Shown here: positions 1-7,907 of the stretch, piece after piece
How the letters are laid out: the number at the start of each line of letters is the position of its first letter
Numbering within the stretch: the stretch's first letter is position 1
Origin: Arthrobacter cupressi
GTDB lineage: Bacteria; Actinomycetota; Actinomycetes; Actinomycetales; Micrococcaceae
NCBI RefSeq assembly: GCF_900099975.1
Contig: NZ_FNEI01000015.1
Coordinates: 35,102-99,101 of the forward strand
Direction of reading: 5' to 3'
Length of the DNA stretch: 64,000 bases
Program-made: the position numbers and the translations under genes
Notes under the pieces: generated by a model
The model's input: the letters and a program-made list of their open reading frames with translations, nothing else
What the model was told of the DNA's origin: nothing
The model's database searches: none

Positions 1-743
1 GCACTGTAGCGCGGCTGGTTGGCCATGACGGTCCCCTGGGTCAGCTGCACCCCGAGGCCGAAGGCGATCAGCGAACCGACCACCAGCGCGGCCACCGTGA
101 GGTAGGTGACCACGATTGAGAACAGCGGCCTCCCCGCGAGCGCCGAGATGCCGACGCCGATCCCGCAGATCACCGCCACTTCCACGGCAAGCATTAGCAG
201 CGACACCAGCACGTGCCCGGGAGTCAGCCCGCCCAGCAGCACCGCGAAGACCAGAAACGGCGCGCTGGCGGCCAGGAAGGCGATCGCCGCCAGCCACGCC
301 GCGCAGAACTTGCCCCAGAGGATCTGCCCGGGGGTGAGCAGGGTGACCTGCAGGATCGCCAGGGTGCCGCCGGCCCGGTCGCCGTTGACGGCGTTCGCCG
401 AGAGCGCGGGCGCCACCAGCAGGGCGAAGAGCAGCACGAAGGCGAGCACGACCTCGAAGATCGCGGATCCCGGCCCGGTCGGCTGGGGCGTGCCGTCCGG
501 AACAGGCATTGAGTTGCGGACCTCCATCGAGGCGTTCCACCCGGCCCAGGTCAACGCCGTGACCAGGGCGATCACCACCAGCCAGATGCCCAGCATGATG
601 TACCAGCCGCGCGAGCGCAGCCGCTGCTTCATTTCGAGCACCACCACATCGCGGATGCCGCCGATGTAGCCGGCGACGGCGGCCCGCCCGTCTGCCGGGC
701 CCGGAACCTGCGCCGGTCCGGGAAGGGTCTTTTCCATGCTCAT
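1..743 (-). CDS. ABC-2 type transporter permease (C-terminus beyond window)
   Basis: Membrane subunit of an ABC exporter whose ATPase is the next gene. Reading leftwards from ATG at 743, the frame stays open to the window edge (247 codons visible) and begins MSMEKTLPGP. Hydrophobic segments lie near residues 48-68, 95-117, 147-172, 177-202 and 207-231, the usual layout of ABC-2 permeases with long extracytoplasmic stretches. The start is well fixed: its ATG overlaps the TGA of the upstream ATPase gene (ATGA, 740-743), which implies translational coupling. The exported substrate cannot be inferred. The last part of the protein lies outside the window. Confidence 0.85.
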   Translation of the reverse strand, partial: MSMEKTLPGPAQVPGPADGRAAVAGYIGGIRDVVVLEMKQRLRSRGWYIMLGIWLVVIALVTALTWAGWNASMEVRNSMPVPDGTPQPTGPGSAIFEVVLAFVLLFALLVAPALSANAVNGDRAGGTLAILQVTLLTPGQILWGKFCAAWLAAIAFLAASAPFLVFAVLLGGLTPGHVLVSLLMLAVEVAVICGIGVGISALAGRPLFSIVVTYLTVAALVVGSLIAFGLGVQLTQGTVMANQPRYS

Positions 744-1699
744 TTCCGCTCCGTTTCCAGGCTCATGTAGGTCTCCTCCAGGGCGCCGCCGGCCGGGCCG
801 AAAGAGACGACGCCGATCCCCGCGGTGACGAGGTCCCGCAGCAGGGCGGCAGCACCGGCGTCGTGGCTCAACATCAGCGAAACGGACGGACGGCGGCCGG
901 TTCCCACCCGGAACTCGAGCCCGAGCTCTGTGAGCTTCGCGGTGAGTTCCGCCTGGTCGAGGGCGGTGATGGCATAGCGCCGGCCCTGCTGCGCTGCTTC
1001 TTCGATGGTCTGCCGCTTGACGGTGCGGCCCTGGTTAACGAACACGGCGCCGTCGGCGATTTCATCCAGTTCGCTGAGCACGTGCGAGGAAACCACCACG
1101 GACTTCCCGGCCGCGGCCAGGTTCCGCAGGAGGGTGCGCAGCTCCACCCGGGAGCCGGGGTCCAGACCGGCTGCCGGCTCGTCGAGGAGCAGCACAGAGG
1201 GATCGTGGACCAGCGCGCGTGCCAGGCTCAGCCTCTGTTGCTGGCCCTTGGAAAGTACCCGGGCGGGCTGGTCTGCGAGTTCCTCCAGCCGGACCATGGC
1301 CAGCAATTCGGCCACCCGCCCAGCGATACCGGATTTGGGCAGGCGGTAGAAACGCGCCATCTGCACCAGGATTTCGCGGGCGGTAAGGGACTCCCATACG
1401 CCCAGGGTGTCCGGCATCCAACCGAGCCGGCGCCGCACGGCCGTGCTGTCCTGCGCCGGGTCGAGCCCGTCCACCGTGATGGCACCGCTGTCCGGCTGGA
1501 GCAGCGAGGCGAGCATCAGCAGCAACGTCGTCTTGCCGGCCCCGTTGGGGCCGATCAGCGCGGTGACCCGCCCGGCCGGGGCCTCGAAGTCCATGTGCTC
1601 AACTGCGTGGACGGAACCGAAGCGGCGGGAGACACCCACCGCGGAGACCCCGGAAGCCAACGGCGCCCGGGTGGTCTCAGGAATTTCTGCAACGGACAT
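740..1699 (-). CDS. ABC transporter ATP-binding protein
   Basis: ATPase (319 aa) that powers the ABC-2 permease encoded just downstream. Visible motifs are Walker A GPNGAGKT (residues 50-57), signature LSKGQQ (149-154), Walker B VLLLDEP (169-175) and a switch histidine in the VVSSHVL stretch. The roughly 80 residues after the nucleotide-binding domain match the C-terminal extension common in CcmA/DrrA-type export ATPases. The two genes overlap by four bases and form one operon read leftwards. The upstream 240 bp are shared with divergent lysC. Confidence 0.9.
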   Translation of the reverse strand: MSVAEIPETTRAPLASGVSAVGVSRRFGSVHAVEHMDFEAPAGRVTALIGPNGAGKTTLLLMLASLLQPDSGAITVDGLDPAQDSTAVRRRLGWMPDTLGVWESLTAREILVQMARFYRLPKSGIAGRVAELLAMVRLEELADQPARVLSKGQQQRLSLARALVHDPSVLLLDEPAAGLDPGSRVELRTLLRNLAAAGKSVVVSSHVLSELDEIADGAVFVNQGRTVKRQTIEEAAQQGRRYAITALDQAELTAKLTELGLEFRVGTGRRPSVSLMLSHDAGAAALLRDLVTAGIGVVSFGPAGGALEETYMSLETERK

Positions 1700-1940
1700 A
1701 CTCCACCTCTGTTTCCCCCTACAGAGCTTGATCCTGCGCGGCGGACGTGCCCGCAGGCCGCATCGTGCCTCGATCGTACGCCGTGGCGAAAGTCACGCAC
1801 ATCCACCCAGGGGCCGAGATTTGGTCACAATTCCCGGGCCCGGGACACACGGCGATAAACTGGCCGAATAAGCCACGCTGGCGTGCCGTAAGTGGCCGTG
1901 TGGCGTTTCGATTCCCAAGTGATGCAGTGAGGGTGCGCGC

Positions 1941-3287
1941 ATGAGTATGCCCACTACCGAAGTGAAAAGCGACGAGCTGGCCGCGCAGCCTGCCAAGACC
2001 AAACAGCTGATCGTCCAGAAGTTCGGCGGCTCCTCCGTGGCCGACGCCGAGGGGATCCAGCGTGTTGCCCGCCGCGTGGTCGACGCGCAGAAGGCAGGCA
2101 ACGAGGTCGTCGTCGTCGTGTCCGCCATGGGCGACACCACCGACGAACTGCTGGACCTCGCCGCCCAGGTCACCGACTCCGCCCCGGCCCGCGAGATGGA
2201 CATGCTCCTCTCCGCCGGCGAGCGCATCTCCATGGCCCTGCTCGCCATGGCCATCAACAAGTTCGGCGCGTCCGCCCAGTCCTTCACCGGTTCGCAGGCC
2301 GGCATGATTACCGACGGCATCCACGGCAAGGCGCGCATCATCGACGTCGACCCGCACCGCATCCGCACCGCGCTGGACAAGCAGCACATCGCGATCGTGG
2401 CCGGCTTCCAGGGCATGAGCCGCAGCACCAACGAAATCACCACCCTGGGCCGCGGCGGTTCGGACACCACCGCCGTCGCCCTGGCGGCCGCGCTGGAAGC
2501 GGACGTCTGCGAGATCTACACCGACGTGGACGGCGTGTTCACCGCGGACCCGCGCGTGGTGGCGTCCGCGCAGAAGATCGACACCATCTCCAGCGAGGAA
2601 ATGCTGGAACTTGCCGCCTCCGGCGCGAAGATCCTGCACCTGCGCTGCGTGGAGTACGCCCGCCGTTTCGGCGTGCCGCTGCACGTGCGCTCCTCATTCA
2701 GCCAGAACGAAGGCACCTGGGTCCTGCCCGGTGCCGATGACAAGATCACCACTCAAGAGGGAGTTGCCTTGGAGCAGCCAATCATCTCCGGCGTGGCCCA
2801 CGACCGGTCCGAAGCCAAGGTCACCGTTGTCGGCGTCCCGGACATCCCCGGCAAGGCCGCGGCGATTTTCCAGGTCATCGCCGATGCCCACTCGAACATC
2901 GACATGATCGTCCAGAACGTGTCCACCCACGGCACCGGCCACACGGACATTTCCTTCACCCTGCCCATCGTTGAAGGCGCCGACGCCCTCGCCGCCCTCC
3001 GCGCCGCCCAGGGCGAAATCGGATTCGAGAGCATCGAGTACGACGAGAACGTCGGCAAGCTCTCCCTGATCGGCGCCGGCATGCGTTCGCACCCGGGCGT
3101 TTCGGCGACCTTCTTCAAGGCCCTCTCCGACGCCGGGATCAACATCAACATGATCTCCACCTCGGAGATCCGCATCTCGGTGGTCACCAGCGCGGACAAG
3201 CTGGACGATGCAGTGCGCGCCATCCACGCGGCATTCGAGCTCGACGGCGAATCCGAAGCCACCGTCTACGGCGGCACCGGCCGCTAG
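1941..3287 (+). CDS. lysC: aspartate kinase
   Basis: Phosphorylates L-aspartate in the first step of lysine, threonine and methionine synthesis. The 448-residue protein has the kinase signature KFGGSS at residues 27-32, the GRGGSDTTA substrate loop near 172-180, and two C-terminal ACT domains (from about residue 280) that bind feedback effectors. The N-terminus runs about 20 residues longer than usual (family proteins begin near LIVQKFGG), so a later start is possible. A GAGGGT sequence lies a short distance before the ATG. The usual partner asd is not next to it; the next genes are an unrelated LysR/mesXD module. An internal start is listed separately. Confidence 0.95.
   Translation: MSMPTTEVKSDELAAQPAKTKQLIVQKFGGSSVADAEGIQRVARRVVDAQKAGNEVVVVVSAMGDTTDELLDLAAQVTDSAPAREMDMLLSAGERISMALLAMAINKFGASAQSFTGSQAGMITDGIHGKARIIDVDPHRIRTALDKQHIAIVAGFQGMSRSTNEITTLGRGGSDTTAVALAAALEADVCEIYTDVDGVFTADPRVVASAQKIDTISSEEMLELAASGAKILHLRCVEYARRFGVPLHVRSSFSQNEGTWVLPGADDKITTQEGVALEQPIISGVAHDRSEAKVTVVGVPDIPGKAAAIFQVIADAHSNIDMIVQNVSTHGTGHTDISFTLPIVEGADALAALRAAQGEIGFESIEYDENVGKLSLIGAGMRSHPGVSATFFKALSDAGININMISTSEIRISVVTSADKLDDAVRAIHAAFELDGESEATVYGGTGR
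2755..2763 (+). promoter_or_regulatory. internal ribosome binding site inside lysC
   Basis: AAGAGGGAG lies within the lysC reading frame, five bases before an in-frame TTG at 2769. It is a strong purine-rich Shine-Dalgarno sequence placed exactly where Corynebacterium and Bacillus lysC genes start their beta subunit. Confidence 0.6.
2769..3287 (+). CDS. probable aspartate kinase beta subunit (internal in-frame start)
   Basis: In-frame TTG at codon 277 of lysC, with the AAGAGGGAG sequence five bases upstream, would give a 172-residue protein beginning [10 protein letters not shown] and holding just the two ACT domains. In Corynebacterium glutamicum and Bacillus subtilis the aspartate kinase regulatory beta subunit is made from such an internal start, and the holoenzyme is alpha2beta2. 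The position matches the Corynebacterium beta start by local sequence (family motif SGVA-D-SEAKVTV). The start codon and function are inferred from sequence only. Confidence 0.55.
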   Translation: MEQPIISGVAHDRSEAKVTVVGVPDIPGKAAAIFQVIADAHSNIDMIVQNVSTHGTGHTDISFTLPIVEGADALAALRAAQGEIGFESIEYDENVGKLSLIGAGMRSHPGVSATFFKALSDAGININMISTSEIRISVVTSADKLDDAVRAIHAAFELDGESEATVYGGTGR

Positions 3288-3307
3288 GGCGAAATTAAAC
3301 CACGGAA

Positions 3308-3330
3308 GGACCGGAGCCAGGCTCCGGTCC
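3308..3330. terminator. hairpin downstream of lysC
   Basis: Perfect inverted repeat GGACCGGAG / CTCCGGTCC around a five-base centre, 20 bp after the lysC stop. There is no T-run, as is common for high-GC actinobacterial terminators. It separates lysC from the converging LysR gene. Confidence 0.55.
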
Positions 3331-3451
3331 CCGAAAGTTGGACCGCTAAATAGCTGTTGGGCCGCGGGGGTCTGGGGCCGGTATTCCACCGGGCTCAGGC
3401 CCTTTCGCTTTGTTGAGGGATGCCCGTTCCCCGCGCCACCCCCCGGCGCCG

Positions 3452-4393
3452 TCAGCCGAGCACTTCCACCCCGAAGCCCGTGACGACCGCCCGCACTTCT
3501 GCGAGATAGCGCCGCGCCTGTTCCGTCAGCGGAACCGCGGCGTGATCAATCCAGCCGATCTCGATGCGCTCGTCGACATCGAGCGGGATGGCGACGATCG
3601 AAGGGTCGAGCTCGCCGCTGATGATGCCCGTCGAAATCGTGTACCCGCCGAGGCCGATCATGAGGTTGAAGATGGTCGCACGATCAGAGACCCGGATGTC
3701 GCGCTTGCTGGAAAGTGTGGAGAGGATCTCCTCGGCGAAATAGAACGAGTTGTTCGCCCCCTGATCGAAGGTGAGCCGCGGCAGATCTTCGAGATCCTCG
3801 AGAGTTGCCCGGTGCCGGGACGCGAGCGGGTTGCTGCGCGAGATGAAGATGTGCGGATCGGCGAGGAACAAGGGGTGGAACACGAGCCGGGACTCGCGAA
3901 GCAGCTTGTCGAGGACTTTTCGGTTGAAGTCGTTTCGGTAGAGGATGCCGATCTCGCTGCGAAGCGTACGGACGTCCTCGATGATCTCCTCGGTGCGCGT
4001 CTCGCGCAAAGAGAACTCGTACTCGTCGGCCCCGCTCGCCTGGACCATCCTGACGAACGCATCCACGGCAAACGAATAGTGCTGCGTCGATACCCCGAGC
4101 AGACGACGGGACGGCGGCCGGCCGAGGTAGCGCTGCTCGAGAAGCTCCACCTGCTCGACGACCTGCCTGGCGTAGCCAAGGAACTCCGCACCGTCAGCGG
4201 TGAGCGCGACTCCCCTCGCCGAGCGGACGAGGAGCGTGCGCCCCACACGGGCTTCGAGTTCCTTCATCGCCGCGGACATGGTCGGCTGTGCGACGTAGAG
4301 CAGATCGGCGGCCGCGGAGATCGACCCCTCGTCCGCGACCGTGATGAAATACCGCAGCTGCTGCAGCGTCAAGCCGTTCACACTCTGAACCAT
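3452..4393 (-). CDS. LysR-family transcriptional regulator
   Basis: A 313-residue LysR-type regulator. The N-terminal winged helix-turn-helix occupies about residues 8-67 (QLRYFITVADEGSISAAA, then AQPTMSAAMKELE), followed by a substrate-binding domain to the end. It is divergent from mesX with only 123 bp between the starts, the classic arrangement for a LysR protein controlling its neighbour. The likely targets are therefore mesX-mesD-flavin reductase. The co-inducer might be a methionine-pathway metabolite such as homocysteine, by analogy with MetR; that is inference. Confidence 0.85.
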   Translation of the reverse strand: MVQSVNGLTLQQLRYFITVADEGSISAAADLLYVAQPTMSAAMKELEARVGRTLLVRSARGVALTADGAEFLGYARQVVEQVELLEQRYLGRPPSRRLLGVSTQHYSFAVDAFVRMVQASGADEYEFSLRETRTEEIIEDVRTLRSEIGILYRNDFNRKVLDKLLRESRLVFHPLFLADPHIFISRSNPLASRHRATLEDLEDLPRLTFDQGANNSFYFAEEILSTLSSKRDIRVSDRATIFNLMIGLGGYTISTGIISGELDPSIVAIPLDVDERIEIGWIDHAAVPLTEQARRYLAEVRAVVTGFGVEVLG

Positions 4394-4402
4394 AGATTCA
4401 GT

Positions 4403-4418
4403 CTATACAATTCCATAG
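4403..4418. promoter_or_regulatory. candidate LysR operator / mesX promoter
   Basis: CTATACAATTCCATAG is an inverted repeat (CTAT-N8-ATAG) in the LysR-mesX intergenic region. Another ATAG at 4392-4395 sits at the LysR start. It fits the T-N11-A type of LysR site and overlaps TATACA, a possible -10 element. AT-rich compared with its surroundings. Confidence 0.4.
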
Positions 4419-4516
4419 TCACGCCTAGTTACCTGATATCACCGGAAAAGCTGCATGCTGGATGCAACGACTTTTCGACGGCCAGCCCAGGCCCCTTCAC
4501 CATCAGATTGGCCATC

Positions 4517-5509
4517 ATGGCAGACGCATTCACCTTCAGCATCACCACCACCCCGTTCGACGAGGATTACACGCCCTCCGAGAGCTCGCGCATCACCACG
4601 AACTTCGCCAATCTGGCCCGTGGTGAGAACCGTCAGGAAAACCTGCGCAACGCCCTGACGATGATCAACCGCCGCTTCAACGCCCTCGCGCACTGGGACA
4701 ACCCCAACGGTGACCGCTATGCCCTCGAGCTCGAGATCGTCTCTGCCAAGGTGCACTACAGCTCAGACGGCGAGGAGCGGCACTTCCCCCTGCTCGAGGT
4801 GCTCGACACGAGCATCGTCGACCGGCAGACCGGCACCCGCAGCCACGGCATCGTGGGCAACAACTTCTCGTCCTATGTGCGCGACTACGACTTCAGCGTG
4901 GTGCTGCCCGCCGCGAGCGATGGATCGGGCGCCCCTGTCCTCCCCCAGGATTTCGGAGACCTGCACGGCAGACTCTTCCAGCGTTTCCTCGACTCCGAAG
5001 CCTACCGGCGGCGCTTCGCGCAGCTGCCCGTGATCTGCATCAGCGTCTCCACCTCCAAGACCTACCACCGCACTGGCAACAGCCACCCGGTCCTCGGCCT
5101 CGAGTACCAGCAGGACGACCACTCCCTCACCGACACGTACTTCGGCAAGATGGGGCTGCGCGTGCGCTACTTCATGCCGCCGGGCAGCGTCGCGCCGCTG
5201 GCGTTCTACTTCCGCGGAGACCTTCTGACCGACTACACCAATCTCCAGCTGATCAGCACGATCAGCACGATGGAGACGTTCCAGAAGATCTACCGCCCCG
5301 AGATCTACAACGCGAACTCCGCCGCACCGGCTGTCTATCGGCCCAGCCTGGGCGCACAGGACTTCTCACGGACACTAATCTCCTACGACCGCGACGAGCG
5401 CAGCCGGCTCGGCGTAACGCAGGGCAGGTACACCGAAGAGCACTTCATCACCCCGAACCGCGAGTTGCTCGATCAGTGGGCCGCCGCCTACCCCACCCCC
5501 GTCGCATGA
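4517..5509 (+). CDS. mesX: MesX (DUF1852), partner of the folate-independent methionine synthase
   Basis: A 330-residue protein that I recognise as the DUF1852/MesX family. In Acinetobacter, MesX is genetically required together with MesD to make methionine without methyl-folate and is thought to act in an oxygen-dependent step; its exact reaction is not known. The start is ATG at 4517 (MADAFTFSIT); the frame is open further upstream but there runs antisense to the LysR gene. Conserved-looking blocks are NRRFNALAHWDNPNGDRYALELEIVS cut short here near residues 50-75, and TYHRTGNSHPVLGLEY near 175-195. The stop overlaps an ATG of the next frame, and mesD follows directly. Confidence 0.8.
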   Translation: MADAFTFSITTTPFDEDYTPSESSRITTNFANLARGENRQENLRNALTMINRRFNALAHWDNPNGDRYALELEIVSAKVHYSSDGEERHFPLLEVLDTSIVDRQTGTRSHGIVGNNFSSYVRDYDFSVVLPAASDGSGAPVLPQDFGDLHGRLFQRFLDSEAYRRRFAQLPVICISVSTSKTYHRTGNSHPVLGLEYQQDDHSLTDTYFGKMGLRVRYFMPPGSVAPLAFYFRGDLLTDYTNLQLISTISTMETFQKIYRPEIYNANSAAPAVYRPSLGAQDFSRTLISYDRDERSRLGVTQGRYTEEHFITPNRELLDQWAAAYPTPVA

Positions 5510-5526
5510 CCACCGAAGGACCCACC

Positions 5527-6567
5527 ATGACCCCCAAGCTTCTTCCGACCTCGATCGTCGGCAGCCTTCCGAAGCCCTCCTGGCTGGCCCAGCCGGAGAC
5601 CCTCTGGTCACCCTGGAAGCTCGAGGGTGCCGAGCTGCGCGAAGGCAAGCAGGACGCCATGCGGGCGGCCGTGCAGGAGCAGACCCGACGCGGCATCGAC
5701 ATTATCAGCGACGGCGAGCAGACCCGTCAGCACTTCGTCACGACCTTCATCGAGCACCTCAGCGGTGTCGATTTCGAAAAGCGCGAAACCGTGCGCATCC
5801 GGGACCGCTACGACGCGAGCGTGCCGACCGTCGTCAGCGCCGTGGAGCGGGAGAAGCCCGTGTTCGTCGAGGACGCGACGTTCCTCCGCTCGATCACCGA
5901 CCGCCCGATCAAGTGGACCCTTCCCGGCCCGATGACGATGGTCGACACCCTGTATGACGCGCACTACCGCAGCCGCGAGAAGCTGGCGTGGGAGTTCGCG
6001 ACCATCCTCAACCAGGAGGCCAAGGAGCTCGAGGCGGCCGGGGTCGACATCATCCAATTCGATGAGCCGGCGTTCAACGTGTTCTTCGACGAGGTCTCGG
6101 ACTGGGGCGTCGCCGCATTGGAGCGCGCGTGCGAGGGGCTGCGCGTCGAGACAGTGGTGCACATCTGCTTCGGCTACGGGATCAAGGCCAACAACGACTG
6201 GAAGGCGACTCTTGGTGCCCAGTGGCGCCACTACGAGAAGTCGTTCCCACTGCTGCAGCGCTCCTCCATCGACACCATTTCGTTGGAGTCCCACCACTCC
6301 AATGTCCCGCTGGACGTCGTCGAACTGGTGCGTGGCAAGAAGGTCATGCTCGGCGCCATCGACGTGGCGAATGAAACGGTCGAGACGCCGGAAGAGGTCG
6401 CCGGGACGCTGCGCAAGGCACTCGAGTTCGTCGACGCCGACAAGCTCGTGCCCAGCACGAACTGCGGCATGGCACCGTTCCCCCGTCAGGTCGCGCTGGA
6501 CAAGCTGAGCGCCCTTAGCGCGGGAGCGGCCATCCTCCGCGAGGAGCTCACCGGTGCACGCGCCTGA
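5527..6567 (+). CDS. mesD: MesD-type core methionine synthase (MetE C-terminal domain only)
   Basis: Methyltransferase predicted to make methionine from homocysteine. At 346 residues it matches only the C-terminal catalytic barrel of cobalamin-independent MetE (about 750 aa) and lacks the folate-binding N-terminal half. The zinc ligands are present: His212 and Cys214 (VVHICFGYG), Glu254 (SLESHHS) and Cys313 (TNCGMAP). The substrate motif QFDEPAF is at residues 177-183. The start at 5527 is preferred over ATG 5506 because GAAGGA (5515-5520) lies six bases before it. Together with mesX this fits the MesD family of folate-independent methionine synthases. The methyl donor is unknown. Confidence 0.82.
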   Translation: MTPKLLPTSIVGSLPKPSWLAQPETLWSPWKLEGAELREGKQDAMRAAVQEQTRRGIDIISDGEQTRQHFVTTFIEHLSGVDFEKRETVRIRDRYDASVPTVVSAVEREKPVFVEDATFLRSITDRPIKWTLPGPMTMVDTLYDAHYRSREKLAWEFATILNQEAKELEAAGVDIIQFDEPAFNVFFDEVSDWGVAALERACEGLRVETVVHICFGYGIKANNDWKATLGAQWRHYEKSFPLLQRSSIDTISLESHHSNVPLDVVELVRGKKVMLGAIDVANETVETPEEVAGTLRKALEFVDADKLVPSTNCGMAPFPRQVALDKLSALSAGAAILREELTGARA

Positions 6568-7132
6568 AATTACGGACGTCGACGCTCAGATCGACGCGAT
6601 CCAGCATGCCTCGGCGCCGTCCCTGCCGACTGACGACTTCAAGGCCATCTTCCGCGGGCACCCCGGCGGCGTCACCGTCATCTCGGCGGATGCGGGTTAC
6701 GGGCCCGTTGCCCTCACGGCGTCATCCGTCGCATCGGTGAGCGCCGAGCCTCCGCTGCTCGTCTTCTCGATCTCGGCCCTGTCCTCGGCCTCCGATGTCC
6801 TCTCACGCGCTGCGACAGTCATCGTGCATTTCCTCGATGTGCATGACGTCGACGTGGCGAAGCTGGGTGCAACCGGCGGCATCGACCGCTTCGCGCAGGC
6901 CCAGTCCTGGACACGCCTCGGCACCGGCGAGCCGGTGTTCGACAATGTCCGCGCTTGGGTGCGTTGCGCGGTCGTCGATCGGATGCAGGCCGGAACGTCA
7001 ACGATCGTCGTGGCACGCGCGTTGACATCGCACATCGAACGGGACGCCCAGCCGGGCGATCCCGGTGACGCGCTGGTTTACCACAACCGTGCGTGGCACC
7101 GCCTGGGCGAACACTCCCGCCTCGAAGGCTGA
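6554..7132 (+). CDS. flavin reductase family protein (mesXD operon)
   Basis: A 192-residue protein with the flavin-reductase-like (FMN-binding split barrel) fold: RGHPGGVTVISAD near residues 34-46, then PVALTASSVASVSAEPPLLVFSIS split across about 54-78, and a C-terminal YHNRAWHRLG block. Such proteins supply reduced FMN/FAD to flavin-dependent monooxygenases. GTG at 6554 overlaps mesD by 14 bp, with GAGGAG at 6541-6546 as ribosome binding site, so it is translationally coupled. Its place in this operon suggests that it feeds reduced flavin to MesX, which would explain the oxygen requirement; that is inference. Confidence 0.8.
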   Translation: MHAPEITDVDAQIDAIQHASAPSLPTDDFKAIFRGHPGGVTVISADAGYGPVALTASSVASVSAEPPLLVFSISALSSASDVLSRAATVIVHFLDVHDVDVAKLGATGGIDRFAQAQSWTRLGTGEPVFDNVRAWVRCAVVDRMQAGTSTIVVARALTSHIERDAQPGDPGDALVYHNRAWHRLGEHSRLEG

Positions 7133-7136
7133 CAAC

Positions 7137-7182
7137 GCTCCCCGTAAGTCGGAACTGAATTTCAGCCCAACTTACGGGGAGC
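7137..7182. terminator. long hairpin after the mesXD operon
   Basis: Thirteen-base perfect arms GCTCCCCGTAAGT (7137-7149) and its complement (7170-7182) around a 20-base loop, starting five bases after the flavin reductase stop. It lies between convergent genes and can serve both. It resembles in build, though not in sequence, the other long hairpins of the window. Confidence 0.65.
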
Positions 7183-7208
7183 AGCCCACATTGCTCCGGT
7201 CCTTTTGC

Positions 7209-7433
7209 TTAGCTGTAATCGGTAGTGGTCGGTCCGGGGTCATCCCGCACTGCGTAGTGGTGACCCTCGGCATCTGTTTCGACCACGAAATGCGTCAGGT
7301 CTTCTTCCGAAGCCTGCTCGAAGTCATCGTGCTTGTGAACCACGGGCGCATCGGTATCGCCCTGGGTAGCGGGTCCGAACACAGACTGCAGACGCGCCGT
7401 CACATGCATAAAACTGTCCAGCACACGTCCCAC
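7209..7433 (-). CDS. small conserved protein, 74 aa, paralogue of the next gene
   Basis: Function unknown. GTG at 7433 is chosen because GAAGGAGGTG lies at a typical distance upstream (complement of 7441-7450); the protein begins GRVLDSFMHVTARLQ. It shares the block FMxxTxRLxxVFGPA near its start and the ending ETDAEGHHYAV--DPG with the neighbouring gene 7565-7789, and both are exactly 74 residues. It is acidic in the middle and soluble, without a signal peptide. Probably a tandem duplicate. Confidence 0.65.
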   Translation of the reverse strand: MGRVLDSFMHVTARLQSVFGPATQGDTDAPVVHKHDDFEQASEEDLTHFVVETDAEGHHYAVRDDPGPTTTDYS

Positions 7434-7564
7434 AACATCCCACCTCCTTCCCCGCAACGGGGTCCGGCGGTCACGCCGTTCCCGAGTGGTTCAAGTGAGT
7501 CAATGATACGCCCGGCATCCCGGAATGAGGCGGGCGGTGCCGGGCTGCGCGGGCACTGGAACCT

Positions 7565-7789
7565 TTAGCGCAGGGACTTGTCCCCCGGGTTCTTCGGCAC
7601 CACGTAGCTGCTGCCGTCGGCCCTGTGCTTGGTTTCCCACTGCAGGGTTTCGGCCTGTCGCTGGCGCAGCAGGATCCTGTTGGCCTCGGTCATTTCATGG
7701 TCCAGCGAGCTGCTGTGTGCCGGGCCGAAAACAACGCGCAGCCGCCCGGTTGCGCGCATGAACCGCCGGGCAAATGATTCCTTGGCCAA
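7565..7789 (-). CDS. small conserved protein, 74 aa, tandem paralogue
   Basis: Function unknown. TTG at 7789 is preferred: GGAGGGAG precedes it, it yields a 74-residue product equal in length to its neighbour, and longer starts would run through the MarR operator and into the divergent MarR gene. The shared blocks are FMRATGRLRVVFGPA near residues 10-24 and WETKHRADGSSYVVPKNPG near 52-70. The variable centre LDHEMTEANRILLRQRQAE looks helical. It is divergent from the MarR gene and so may be under its control. Confidence 0.6.
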   Translation of the reverse strand: MAKESFARRFMRATGRLRVVFGPAHSSSLDHEMTEANRILLRQRQAETLQWETKHRADGSSYVVPKNPGDKSLR

Positions 7790-7839
7790 CTCCTGCTCCC
7801 TCCGTGGGGTCCTTATGTCCCTCCAGAGTACCCTAATTG

Positions 7840-7851
7840 TTAGTGCACTAA
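7840..7851. promoter_or_regulatory. candidate MarR operator
   Basis: TTAGTGCACTAA is a perfect 12-bp palindrome in an AT-rich stretch between the MarR gene and the 74-aa gene, 57 bp before the MarR start. Size and symmetry fit MarR-family operators, which usually autoregulate. Confidence 0.55.
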
Positions 7852-7907
7852 TAATTAGCGTGGCGAGATAAGCTTGAAGGGCAAGCCCGGCCAAACCAAG
7901 GAGGACC

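Noticed and set aside
3410..4516. Upstream extension of the mesX frame (369 extra codons)
   Set aside because: It runs antisense through the LysR gene and its composition is that of a shadow; MesX-like sequence begins at 4517.
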